15,612 bases of DNA from Deltaproteobacteria bacterium (GTDB taxonomy: Bacteria > Desulfobacterota > UBA8473), in contig JAUXFK010000036.1 of the NCBI GenBank assembly GCA_030623035.1, forward strand, positions 1-15,612. The letters run 5' to 3'. The position numbers and the translations under genes were made by a program. The notes under the pieces are model-generated. The model was given only the letters and a program-made list of their open reading frames with translations. It had not been told where the DNA came from and searched no databases. Shown here in pieces: positions 1 through 7,280 of the stretch (positions within the stretch are counted from its first letter, which is position 1; each line of letters starts with the position of its first letter).

Positions 1-149
1 GGTGGTCAAATTTTAACGCGTGCAACTGTTTGAACATCTAAGTGAGTTAAGAAAGAACAGGGGGAAAGATGCGAGTTCTGCACGGGTTAAAATTTGATTG
101 CCGTTGAGGCTTGGCTAGTGCTTTCTGTTTCATAAGGCTAAAATAATAC
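1..149 (-). repeat. Truncated copy of a palindromic (MITE-like) repeat, inverted relative to 15236-15480
   Basis: Read on the minus strand this segment matches 15236-15472 almost base for base, apart from a gap of roughly 85 to 105 bases in the middle (after position ~68) that removes most of one hairpin arm and the loop. Its two halves are complementary near the ends: the block TTTTAACGCGTGCA near the start pairs with TGCACGGGTTAAAA around 95-110. The copy begins at base 1 at the exact counterpart of base 15472, so the outer few bases fall outside the window. Bases 111-149 match the flank of the other copy with about one mismatch, so either the element extends to 149 or a shared flank was duplicated with it. 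Confidence 0.85.
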
Positions 150-222
150 AAGTTATTAAATATGGCCGCTTCAAAGGAGAGTATTGCAAAGTAAAGTCTG
201 GTTTTTTACAGAAGAAAAATAT

Positions 223-275
223 AAAAGCCATGAGATTTTTTTACTGCCCATGGCTTTTGATATTTTTTCTTTTTA
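223..275 (+). terminator. Terminator-like hairpin with T-rich tail
   Basis: Arms AAAAGCCATG (223-232) and CATGGCTTTT (249-258) are perfectly complementary over 10 bp around a 16-base loop, followed within two bases by a T-rich run to 275. The A-rich 5' side means it might work in either direction. No gene is seen just upstream inside the window, so it may end a transcript that enters through the repeat at the window edge. Confidence 0.5.
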
Positions 276-593
276 TTAAATTTATGCATCCTAAAGACAA
301 TGGGCATTCAAAACATATTGTTGTTTTACTTTTTAGACTTATTTCTTGGGATTAACATTGTTAAATATTTCAACCTCCCTCGTTCCCACTGTCTTAATTG
401 TATTAATTTTTATCAAAAGAAACCCTATTTGTCAATACATTATTCATTGGAGTTTACCGAAAAGTTTATTAAAGGCAGAGATAAGTAGTTGAGTTTATGG
501 GAGAAGGAGAAATAAAAAAGTGGAAGTGGTGATTTTTCTAGGGTAAGATGTTTTGGTCAGTAAAGTTTCTGATAAACTCCAGAATATTTTATC

Positions 594-622
594 TTGACGA
601 ATGCTGTTATTTTTGATAAATA
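594..622 (+). promoter_or_regulatory. Weak sigma70-like promoter candidate upstream of the aminotransferase-serA genes
   Basis: TTGACG (594-599), a 17-base spacer and TAAATA (617-622) with a TGA just before it (extended -10 style). The -35 is good but the -10 is poor. It would give a leader of about 230 bases before the aminotransferase start at 860, containing the imperfect hairpin near 738-776. Confidence 0.25.
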
Positions 623-788
623 AAAAATCTTATCTAATTAGTTAATAAACTTTCAGAGATCTTTAAAAGTACCCCTTTTGCCCAATCTCTGTATCAAGTT
701 TGAATTTAATCCTCGAAATATGGAGTGCATTCCTGCTTGCCCTGTGAAATGCGAAATACATATTTCTCTGGGGTGGTTAAATTTTTGT

Positions 789-819
789 CTTCCTTAACCT
801 TGAACAAAATTGAGCATTT
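789..819. repeat. Short dispersed repeat, copy 1 of 2
   Basis: A 31-base segment containing ACCTTGAACA and AATTG matches 9739-9769 at 26 of 31 positions in the same orientation. Flanks outside the block do not match. Both copies are intergenic: this one is in the leader before the aminotransferase, the other lies between the convergent TPR and ATPase genes. Confidence 0.55.
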
Positions 820-859
820 TAAAAGGTCTCAAATCAGTCTATAGATTGGAGCATTTTAT

Positions 860-1999
860 ATGGAAAAAAGATATCTGCTAGCACCTGGGCCTACTCCGGT
901 TTCTCCAAGAGCTTTACTCAATATGGCAGAGCCAATTATTCATCATCGTGGGCCTGAGTTCAGCAACATACTTAGCGAGATAAGGGAAGGGTTAAAGTAC
1001 CTTTTTCAAACAAAGAATGAGGTGTTAATATTCTCATCTACCGGAACCGGAGCGATGGAAGGCGCAGTTACGAATATGCTTTCCAAAGGGGATAAAGCAC
1101 TGGTCGTTAATGGCGGAAAGTTCGGAGAAAGGTGGGGCGATATCTGTAAGGCATATGGAGTAGAGACAGTGCTTATCGATGTCACATGGGGAGAAGCAGC
1201 AGACCCGAATATCATAAAGAAGACCCTCGATTCAGATAGTTCTATCAAAGCAGTACTTACACAGGCTTGCGAGACATCTACCGGAGTCGGGCACCCTATA
1301 AAAGAGATCGCAGATATAGTAAAAGATAAAGAGAATACGATCCTAATTGTTGATGCCATTTCAGCCATGGGGGCGATTGACCTCCCTGTAGATAAATGGA
1401 AACTGGATGTAGTGGTTGCTGGTTCTCAAAAAGCAATGATGCTTCCTCCAGGGATTGCCTTTGCAAGTGTCAGTGATAAGGCATGGAGGTTTGCCGAGGA
1501 TTCAAATCTCCCTAAATATTATTTTAATTTCAAAAAAGAATTGAATTCTATCAATAAAAACCAAACTGCATATACTTCGGCTGTTTCATTGCTAATAGGT
1601 TTGGCTGAATCACTCAAACAGATAAAATCAGAAGGGTTGGAAAATATTTATAAACGGCATGAAAGGCTCGCTAAGGCAACCAGAGCAGCGATTAAAGGGT
1701 TGGGGCTACAGCTTTATGCCCCTAAATCTCCCAGTAACGCAATAACAGCCATTCTGGCACCCAATGGCATCAATGGTTCGGATGTAGTAAAAGTCATGAG
1801 AGAGAAATACAAGGTTACCATAGCAGGGGGGCAGAGCCAGGCAAAAGGAAAGATATTCAGGATTGCGCATATGGGTTATATAGACCAATTTGACATCATC
1901 ACAGCAATTTCTGCTTTAGAGATGACCCTTAATGAATTGGGCTATCATGTGGAGCTGGGTAAAGGAGCGAAGACAGCTTTGGAAGTACTCAATGGTTAG
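860..1999 (+). CDS. Class V aminotransferase (serine-pyruvate / alanine-glyoxylate type), probable phosphoserine aminotransferase role
   Basis: 379 residues, normal length for the AGXT-like branch of PLP fold-type I class V aminotransferases. Visible are the PLP-phosphate region SSTGTGAMEG (59-68), ETSTGV (138-143), the Asp that contacts the pyridine nitrogen in VDAISAMG (D165), the PLP-binding lysine in AGSQKAM (K191) and a C-terminal arginine in KIFRIAHMGY (R334) that fits the substrate carboxylate site. The start is supported by GGAG eight bases upstream. The stop is followed 20 bases later by serA. Known precedent: in Methanococcales an AGXT-like enzyme supplies phosphoserine aminotransferase activity (MJ0959). 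The serA neighbour therefore suggests conversion of 3-phosphohydroxypyruvate to phosphoserine, although serine-pyruvate or alanine-glyoxylate activity is equally open from sequence. No serC or serB is present in the window. Confidence 0.9.
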   Translation: MEKRYLLAPGPTPVSPRALLNMAEPIIHHRGPEFSNILSEIREGLKYLFQTKNEVLIFSSTGTGAMEGAVTNMLSKGDKALVVNGGKFGERWGDICKAYGVETVLIDVTWGEAADPNIIKKTLDSDSSIKAVLTQACETSTGVGHPIKEIADIVKDKENTILIVDAISAMGAIDLPVDKWKLDVVVAGSQKAMMLPPGIAFASVSDKAWRFAEDSNLPKYYFNFKKELNSINKNQTAYTSAVSLLIGLAESLKQIKSEGLENIYKRHERLAKATRAAIKGLGLQLYAPKSPSNAITAILAPNGINGSDVVKVMREKYKVTIAGGQSQAKGKIFRIAHMGYIDQFDIITAISALEMTLNELGYHVELGKGAKTALEVLNG

Positions 2000-2019
2000 T
2001 CTTATGTATGGAGGAACGG

Positions 2020-3603
2020 ATGAAGAGGATATTGATCAGCGATAATCTATCAGAGAAAGGGATCGAAATTCTAAGGAACACACAGGGGATTCAAGTGGAT
2101 GTCGACACAAACCTCTCAAAAGATAAGCTTATCGAAAAAATCAAGGATTATAACGGGTTGGCCATCAGAAGCGCTACAAAGGTTACCTCAGATGTTATCG
2201 ATGCGGCAGAGAATCTCCAGGTTATCGGTAGAGCAGGGATCGGACTGGATAATGTTGATATCGGAGCAGCGACGAAGAAGGGGGTTGTGGTGATGAACGC
2301 CCCTGAGGGGAATACGACCACCACTGCTGAGCATGCCATCTCCATGATGTTGGCCCTTACGAGAAAAGTCCCTCAAGCAACGATTTCCCTGAAGGCAGGA
2401 AAATGGGAAAAAAAGAAATTTATGGGAAGAGAGGTGTTCAACAAAACCCTCGGTGTTGTTGGGTTGGGAAAAATCGGAAGTATCGTAGCAGATCGTGCCA
2501 AGGGGCTGAAGATGGATGTTATTGCATATGATCCCTTTATTTCAAAAGGTCGGGTTTCAGAGATGGGAATAGAGCAGGTCTCTCTCGATGAGCTCTTTGC
2601 CAGATCGGATTATATAACCCTTCATATCCCCCTTAATGAAGAAACAAGCGGTTTAATAAATACAGAGTCCTTTAAAAAGATGAAGGACGGTATTATGATA
2701 ATAAACTGTGCAAGGGGAGGAATCGTTAATGAGAAGGATCTCTATGATGCGATAAAGAGCAAAAAGGTTGCAGGGGCCGCCCTCGATGTCTTCGAGAAAG
2801 AGCCTCCTGGGGATAACCCACTGTTTGATTTAGATGAAGTAATATGCACACCTCACCTGGGAGCCTCCACTGATGAGGCCCAAAAGAATGTAACCGTAGA
2901 TATTGCTGAGCAGATGATAAATTACCTGTTACACGGAACAATAAAGAATGCCGTTAACGTACCCTCTGTAAGCGGTGATATCTTATCCACGATTAAACCC
3001 TATATGGATCTTTCGGAAAAACTCGGAAGATTTCAGAGCCAACTGGAATCAGGGGCAATAGAAGAGATAAATATAGAATACATTGGCGATATTGCTGAAT
3101 TGGATGTAACACCAATCACCACATCAATATTGATGGGTATCTTCAGACCAATTATGGGCGATACCATAAACTTTGTAAATGCCCCTATTATTGCTCAGGA
3201 AAGAAATGTTAAAGTAGTTGAGTCAAAGAGTAGAAAGAGTGAGGATTTCACCAGTTTACTGACTATAAGGACTATATCAACAAAAGGAGAGAATTTAGTT
3301 GCAGGCACACTGTTTGGTAAAAACGAGCCCAGAATTATAAGAATCAATAAGTTCAGGGTAGAAACAATACCAAATGGGAATATGCTGTTGTTTTATACGA
3401 TTGATCGTCCAAAAGTCATCGGAAATATTGGAGCAATACTTGGAGATATGGACATAAATATCGCCAATATGCAATTCGGTAGAGAAGAGATAGGAGGGGA
3501 TGCTATTGTTCTTTTGAATATAGACTCCCCTGTTTCTAAGGAAACTATAGAAAAATTGAGCAAGTTACCGAACGTCGTCTCTATTAAACAATTGAAGCTT
3601 TAG
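2020..3603 (+). CDS. serA: D-3-phosphoglycerate dehydrogenase (long form with ASB and ACT domains)
   Basis: Oxidises 3-phosphoglycerate to 3-phosphohydroxypyruvate with NAD+, the first step of serine synthesis. Starting at 2020 it has 527 residues, the size of the long mycobacterial-type enzyme. Order: substrate-binding half with GRAGIGLDNVD (about 70-80), Rossmann motif GLGKIG (148-153), catalytic Arg in CARGG (R232), Glu in EKEPP (E261) and His in TPHLGAS (H279), an intervening ASB-like domain (about 315-445) and a C-terminal ACT domain (about 455-527) that in relatives binds serine for feedback control. The open frame begins at 2008, but GGAGG at 2010-2014 lies five bases before the ATG at 2020 and nothing like it precedes 2008, so I choose 2020. 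Gap to the aminotransferase is 20 bases, so the two are probably co-transcribed. Confidence 0.96.
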   Translation: MKRILISDNLSEKGIEILRNTQGIQVDVDTNLSKDKLIEKIKDYNGLAIRSATKVTSDVIDAAENLQVIGRAGIGLDNVDIGAATKKGVVVMNAPEGNTTTTAEHAISMMLALTRKVPQATISLKAGKWEKKKFMGREVFNKTLGVVGLGKIGSIVADRAKGLKMDVIAYDPFISKGRVSEMGIEQVSLDELFARSDYITLHIPLNEETSGLINTESFKKMKDGIMIINCARGGIVNEKDLYDAIKSKKVAGAALDVFEKEPPGDNPLFDLDEVICTPHLGASTDEAQKNVTVDIAEQMINYLLHGTIKNAVNVPSVSGDILSTIKPYMDLSEKLGRFQSQLESGAIEEINIEYIGDIAELDVTPITTSILMGIFRPIMGDTINFVNAPIIAQERNVKVVESKSRKSEDFTSLLTIRTISTKGENLVAGTLFGKNEPRIIRINKFRVETIPNGNMLLFYTIDRPKVIGNIGAILGDMDINIANMQFGREEIGGDAIVLLNIDSPVSKETIEKLSKLPNVVSIKQLKL

Positions 3604-3616
3604 TGAAAGTATCAAA

Positions 3617-3665
3617 GAAATCTCATAAAGTCTCGTTAGCTCCTTAAGATGGCTAAACAATTACC
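3617..3665 (-). repeat. Intergenic GTTTAGCC repeat, copy C (minus orientation)
   Basis: The reverse complement reads GGTAATTGTTTAGCCATC followed by TTAAGGAGCTAACGAGA, matching copies at 5930-5973, 7121-7191 and 8566-8635. It lacks the right-hand GGCTAAAC arm seen in the 7121 copy. It lies between serA and purA, and its TTACCA end overlaps the candidate -35 of the purA promoter. Confidence 0.8.
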
Positions 3666-3690
3666 ATTAATTTAATGATAGAACTATAAT
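3661..3690 (+). promoter_or_regulatory. Candidate purA promoter partly built from the repeat
   Basis: TTACCA (3661-3666), an 18-base spacer and a perfect TATAAT (3685-3690). Transcription would start about 10 bases before the purA ATG at 3708, on top of its AGGA, giving an almost leaderless message. This short leader is a reason for caution; read-through from serA is the alternative. Confidence 0.35.
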
Positions 3691-3707
3691 CAAGTAGGAT
3701 TATTATT

Positions 3708-5000
3708 ATGTCCAACATTGTTGTTATTGGTACTCAATGGGGAGATGAAGGCAAAGGAAAGGTAATAGATTTCCTTACAGAACAGGCCGATATAATCGTT
3801 AGATTTCAAGGAGGGAACAATGCCGGCCATACGGTTATGGTGAAAGACCAGACAATAATACTCCATCTTATTCCATCCGGCATATTGCATCCAGAAAAAA
3901 AATGTATCATCAGTAACGGCGTTGTTATAGACCCAAGAGAGCTGCTCAATGAAATTGAGTTATTACAATCAGAAGGTTTTATCTTGAACAACGATTCTCT
4001 CTTCATCAGCGAGGGGGCACATCTGGTAATGCCTTACCACAAAAGGATCGATGTTGCCAGAGAAAACCTTAAAGGTGGAGAAAAGATAGGGACTACCGGA
4101 AGGGGGATAGGCCCAACTTATGAAGATAAGATTCGAAGGATTGGGATAAGGGTCATAGACCTTTTAGAGGAAGATGTTTTTAATGAAAAATTAAAGGCCA
4201 ATCTCAAGGAAAAAAACTTTTACCTAATACATTACCTTAAGGAAAAAGAGTTCAAATTCGAAGAAATATACGAAGAATATCTTGACTTAGCAGAAAAAAT
4301 AAAAGAATATGTTGTCGATACATCTGTGATCCTTAACAAAGAGATTGAAAACGGCAAGAATATTTTATTCGAAGGCGCACAGGGAAGTTTTTTAGATGTA
4401 GATCACGGTACATACCCTTTTGTAACTTCGAGTAACACAGTAGCAGCGGGAGCATGTACAGGGGCAGGTATCGGCCCTACAAAAATAGATAAAGTGATCG
4501 GAATCTCAAAGGCCTACGCTACCCGGGTTGGGAATGGACCTTTTCCTACTGAATTGGTCAACGAGCTGGGAGAAAGTTTGAGGGCAAAGGGTAATGAATA
4601 TGGCGCTACCACAGGCAGACCGAGAAGATGTGGATGGTTCGATGCAGTTATGGTAAAACATGCCATCAGAGTCAATGGGATTAATGGGTTAGGCATCACT
4701 AAACTCGATGTCCTCAGCGATTTCAGTAAGATAATGATCTGCACAGGATATAAATACAAGGGTGAGGTCTGCTCAAGCATCCCGTCAAGCTTAAGCAAAT
4801 TGGAACGATGCCGGCCAATCTATGAAGAGATGGATGGCTGGGGCTTGGATATTAGTAAGATCAGAGAATACAATAAGCTTCCAGATAATGCCAGAAGATA
4901 TATTGAAAGGGTTGAGGAATTGGTTGGTGCAAAGGTGATTCTGGTCTCTGTAGGCAGCAGGAGGGATGAAACGATTCTATTAAGCAACCCGTTTATATAA
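3708..5000 (+). CDS. purA: Adenylosuccinate synthetase
   Basis: Catalyses GTP-dependent joining of IMP and aspartate to adenylosuccinate, the first committed step from IMP to AMP in the cytoplasm. 430 residues, the usual bacterial length. The N-terminal signature QWGDEGKGK carries the catalytic D13 and P-loop (12-18), and NNAGHTV holds the catalytic H41. GTTGRGIGPTYEDK (about 127-140) forms the IMP-binding region, TTGRPRRCGWFD (about 302-313) the aspartate loop, and SVGSRRDETI near the C-terminus contributes to nucleotide binding. An AGGA eight bases before the ATG supports the start. The gene sits 104 bases after serA, separated by a repeat, and is followed by two tRNA genes and a terminator, so the purA transcript may also carry the tRNAs. 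Confidence 0.98.
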   Translation: MSNIVVIGTQWGDEGKGKVIDFLTEQADIIVRFQGGNNAGHTVMVKDQTIILHLIPSGILHPEKKCIISNGVVIDPRELLNEIELLQSEGFILNNDSLFISEGAHLVMPYHKRIDVARENLKGGEKIGTTGRGIGPTYEDKIRRIGIRVIDLLEEDVFNEKLKANLKEKNFYLIHYLKEKEFKFEEIYEEYLDLAEKIKEYVVDTSVILNKEIENGKNILFEGAQGSFLDVDHGTYPFVTSSNTVAAGACTGAGIGPTKIDKVIGISKAYATRVGNGPFPTELVNELGESLRAKGNEYGATTGRPRRCGWFDAVMVKHAIRVNGINGLGITKLDVLSDFSKIMICTGYKYKGEVCSSIPSSLSKLERCRPIYEEMDGWGLDISKIREYNKLPDNARRYIERVEELVGAKVILVSVGSRRDETILLSNPFI

Positions 5001-5057
5001 TTTTGGCACGATAATATGGCATCGGGCGTCCTTAATAAATTCCAAACTAAAGTTTTA

Positions 5058-5133
5058 GGGCCGTTAACTCAGTAGGTAGAGTATCTGCCTTTTAAGCAGA
5101 GAGCCGCTGGTTCAAGTCCAGCACGGCCCACCA
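5058..5133 (+). tRNA. tRNA-Lys (UUU)
   Basis: A full cloverleaf can be drawn by hand: acceptor GGGCCGT (5058-5064) with ACGGCCC (5123-5129), D arm ACTC/GAGT, anticodon stem TCTGC/GCAGA around CTTTTAA with anticodon TTT (5091-5093), T arm GCTGG/CCAGC around TTCAAGT, discriminator A and an encoded CCA. No mismatch in the acceptor stem. It is separated by 57 bases from purA and by two bases from the next tRNA. Confidence 0.97.
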
Positions 5134-5135
5134 GC

Positions 5136-5213
<78 letters not shown>

Positions 5214-5227
5214 ATAATAAAGTCAAA

Positions 5228-5257
5228 GGCCTGGCCGTATCGGTCAGGCCTTTTTTT
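5228..5257 (+). terminator. Rho-independent terminator after the tRNA pair
   Basis: GGCCTGGCC (5228-5236) pairs with GGTCAGGCC (5242-5250) through one G-T wobble around a five-base loop, followed directly by seven T residues. It closes the purA-tRNA transcript. Confidence 0.93.
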
Positions 5258-5285
5258 GTTCTAAGATTAATAATACTTGTAATGT

Positions 5286-5310
5286 GTTCAATCATATGCA
5301 TGATTTGAAC
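5286..5310. promoter_or_regulatory. Near-perfect 25-base palindrome, candidate operator
   Basis: Arms GTTCAATCAT and ATGATTTGAAC are complementary except for one extra base. The site ends 21 bases upstream of the -35 box at 5332, an activator-like position for the small membrane protein gene. It could also be a DNA hairpin of the intergenic space. No regulator gene is adjacent. Confidence 0.4.
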
Positions 5311-5331
5311 TTAAAAATTATTTTATTCTGC

Positions 5332-5360
5332 TTGACCGTTTCATTATACTATTATATAGT
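5332..5360 (+). promoter_or_regulatory. Sigma70-type promoter for the small membrane protein gene
   Basis: TTGACC (5332-5337), spacer of 17 bases and TATAGT (5355-5360): five of six matches in each box with ideal spacing. The predicted start near 5367 leaves a leader of about 100 bases with a small hairpin (AAACGC at 5396-5401 with GCGTTT at 5414-5419). Confidence 0.65.
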
Positions 5361-5469
5361 TCGCCCAATTTAGCTTATTTCGTATTCATTAAAAAAAACG
5401 CAATGAAAGAGTGGCGTTTGAAAAAGTGGGAGATGTTTCTTTTTTATCTGATTGACTAGAACGGTTAGA

Positions 5470-5919
5470 ATGCTAGAGTGGATTTACCTCCATAAAACCT
5501 ACATCTGGTGGTTAGGAACACTTTCAGTGGTTACCTTTATTGTAACCCTAATCGTGATTCCCATTTTAGTTGTTCGCATACCAGCGGGTTACTTTACAGA
5601 GGATAATAGCAAGCCAATCCTATCGAGTAGACAACTTTCTTTCTTTCCCCTTCTATCTATAATTATCAAGAATCTTTTCGGAATCATATTTATATTGGCC
5701 GGCTTTTCAATGTTACTATTGCCGGGCCAAGGTTTCATTTCTATCCTGATTGGAATAATGTTGATAAACTTTCCGGGGAAACGCACACTTGAAAGACGAA
5801 TCGTTCAGCAAGCCTTTGTGCTACATACGATCAACTGGATTCGAGCCAGGGCAAACCGACCACCACTGAAAATGCCCAGACGAGTTATCGCTGTCAATAA
5901 TAACGCCGAAAAAGGCTGA
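5470..5919 (+). CDS. Small two-helix membrane protein, PGPGW-like family
   Basis: 149 residues from the ATG at 5470. Two hydrophobic blocks (about 13-35 and 62-92) surround a hydrophilic loop; the second carries LLPGQGFISILIGIMLI followed by FPGKRTLERR, which resembles the PGPGW-type putative transmembrane family, and a basic C-terminal tail INWIRARANRPPLK. Function is unknown in that family. The start is uncertain: the frame opens with TTG at 5452, directly after a stop, and neither start has a good Shine-Dalgarno sequence. I prefer the ATG because MLEWIY resembles the usual N-terminus. An eight-codon overlapping mini-frame at 5433-5459 follows the only GGGAG and might couple translation, which is speculative. 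Preceded by its own promoter, so a single-gene unit. Confidence 0.8.
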   Translation: MLEWIYLHKTYIWWLGTLSVVTFIVTLIVIPILVVRIPAGYFTEDNSKPILSSRQLSFFPLLSIIIKNLFGIIFILAGFSMLLLPGQGFISILIGIMLINFPGKRTLERRIVQQAFVLHTINWIRARANRPPLKMPRRVIAVNNNAEKG

Positions 5920-5929
5920 CTACGCGATT

Positions 5930-5973
5930 GAAATCTCGTTAGCCCCTTAAGATTAAGATGGCTAAACAATTAC
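5930..5973 (-). repeat. Intergenic GTTTAGCC repeat, copy D (minus orientation)
   Basis: On the minus strand it reads GTAATTGTTTAGCCATC, then TTAATC inserted relative to the other copies, then TTAAGGGGCTAACGAGATTT. It fills most of the gap between the membrane protein and the flavoprotein and contains the ATG at 5958 that falsely lengthens the flavoprotein frame. Confidence 0.8.
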
Positions 5974-5987
5974 AAAGGGAGGTATTT

Positions 5988-7040
5988 ATGAAAACACGGA
6001 TTACAGAACTTTTTGGGACAAAATATCCTATTATGCTTTCCGGGATGAGTGGGATTAGCGTACCCAAGATGGTAGCTGCCGTCTCTAATGCTGGCGGGTT
6101 GGGTATCCTAGGAACAGGAACAATGACTGCTGTTGAGGCAAAGAAGGCTATTCGTGAGACAAAAGAACTTACAGATAAGCCTTTTGGGATAAATGTCTCT
6201 CTTCTATTCCCCGGAGCTGCTGAAAATGCAAAGATAGGACTGGAAGAAAAAGTCCATGTTATCAACTTTTCACTGGGAAAAGGTGACTGGATTGTAGAAG
6301 CTGCGCATAAATACGGGGGAAAGGTGATCGCTACAGTTGTAAATAGACGTCACGCAAAGAGAGCACAGGATTATGGGTGTGATGGCCTTGTTGTCACAGG
6401 TCACGAGGCAGCTGCTCATGGAGGTGATGCAACATCCCTTGTGCTTATTCCTACGATTGTGGATGAAGTAGACATTCCTTTGATTGCAGCAGGTGGTTTT
6501 GCGGACGGGAGAGGCCTTATGGCTGCTCTGGCACTTGGAGCAGAAGGTATTGCCATGGGTACACGTTTAATGACCACAAAAGAAAGCCCTCTTCATGAGA
6601 ATTACAAACAACTATCCATTGAAAAAGGGGTAAATGATACAATCTATGGAATATATTTTGATGGTCTCGAATGCAGGTCAATGAAAACCAAGGTATCTGA
6701 AAAGGCATACGAGCGAGGTTTTCTAGGTCTTCCCAATTTCCCAGCAGCGATTATAAACGCCAGAGGCTTGGCAAAGATGCTTGATTTTCCATATTATAAG
6801 CTCTTAATTGGTATTATACTCTCGGGATGGAAAAATGCAAAACAGATGGCATACATGGCAAACGCCTTTCCAGCAATTCAGGCTGCCATAGAAGACGGAG
6901 AAGCAGAAAGGAAAGGAGTGCTCCCGGTTGGACAGTCTACAGGATTGATCCATGACGTCCCAACTGTTGCTGAATTACTAGAAAAGATTGTAGCAGAAGC
7001 AGAAGAGGTGCAAAAGCGATTATCTGATGCCGTAACGTAA
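5988..7040 (+). CDS. Nitronate monooxygenase / FabK-like FMN oxidoreductase
   Basis: 350 residues forming a TIM-barrel flavoprotein of the 2-nitropropane dioxygenase (NMO/FabK) superfamily. Seen in order: an N-terminal KYPIMLSGMSGIS, SNAGGLGILG (33-42), HEAAAHGGD (139-147) with the conserved His of the active-site region, AAGGFADGRG (167-176) and ALGAEGIAMGTRL (182-194), the FMN-phosphate binding segments. Such proteins oxidise nitronates or reduce enoyl thioesters; sequence alone does not decide. The open frame starts at 5958, but that ATG lies in repeat D, whereas GGGAGG (5978-5983) sits well before the ATG at 5988, and MKTRITELFG is a typical family N-terminus. The CoA-ester racemase downstream hints at acyl thioester metabolism, but the 240-base gap argues against a simple operon. 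Confidence 0.9.
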   Translation: MKTRITELFGTKYPIMLSGMSGISVPKMVAAVSNAGGLGILGTGTMTAVEAKKAIRETKELTDKPFGINVSLLFPGAAENAKIGLEEKVHVINFSLGKGDWIVEAAHKYGGKVIATVVNRRHAKRAQDYGCDGLVVTGHEAAAHGGDATSLVLIPTIVDEVDIPLIAAGGFADGRGLMAALALGAEGIAMGTRLMTTKESPLHENYKQLSIEKGVNDTIYGIYFDGLECRSMKTKVSEKAYERGFLGLPNFPAAIINARGLAKMLDFPYYKLLIGIILSGWKNAKQMAYMANAFPAIQAAIEDGEAERKGVLPVGQSTGLIHDVPTVAELLEKIVAEAEEVQKRLSDAVT

Positions 7041-7120
7041 CCAGTCTGGGTTTGACCATCTAAATGTCCTGTTAGATATTTCGCTTCAAAAAAAAGACAT
7101 CTTCAAAAATGAGATACTTC

Positions 7121-7191
7121 GTAATTGTTTAGCCATCTTAAGGAGATAACGAGATTTTATGATTTGGCTAAACTGTTACAAGAAGTGTATT
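7121..7191 (+). repeat. Intergenic GTTTAGCC repeat, copy A (most complete)
   Basis: Begins GTAATTGTTTAGCC and continues to GGCTAAACTGTTAC; the arms GTTTAGCC (7127-7134) and GGCTAAAC (7166-7173) are perfectly complementary, so the unit can fold as a hairpin with a 31-base loop. The tail AAGAAGTGTA is shared in similar form with copy B. Located 90 bases before the racemase ATG. Confidence 0.85.
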
Positions 7192-7220
7192 CCAAACGGG
7201 TTTAGATTCTTTTTTATAAA

Positions 7221-7235
7221 TTGTACATTATACAA
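7221..7235. promoter_or_regulatory. 15-base palindrome, candidate operator before the racemase
   Basis: TTGTACATTATACAA has five-base perfect arms around a five-base centre and lies 46 bases before the racemase start, within AT-rich DNA suited to a promoter, although I cannot pick a convincing -35/-10 pair. Chance occurrence is possible in such AT-rich sequence. Confidence 0.3.
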
Positions 7236-7280
7236 AGGGCAATTCATGCTTAAAAAAAATATCAAACGGAGGTTGTTGTT

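Larger units (their letters stand above)
150..859. other. Long AT-rich intergenic region without a convincing gene
   Basis: About 700 bases. The only open frame of note (300-488, plus) has no Shine-Dalgarno sequence and a Phe/Ile/Asn-rich composition typical of AT-rich non-coding DNA, so I do not call it. The stretch holds a terminator-like hairpin (223-275), a weak promoter candidate (594-622), an imperfect hairpin at about 738-776 (arms GAAAT and ATTTC flanked by CCC/GGG) and a 31-base repeat (789-819) with a second copy at 9739-9769. Confidence 0.6.

Noticed and set aside
300..488. 62-residue open frame in the left intergenic region
   Set aside because: No ribosome binding site, Phe/Ile/Asn-rich composition and no recognisable motif; expected by chance in AT-rich DNA.
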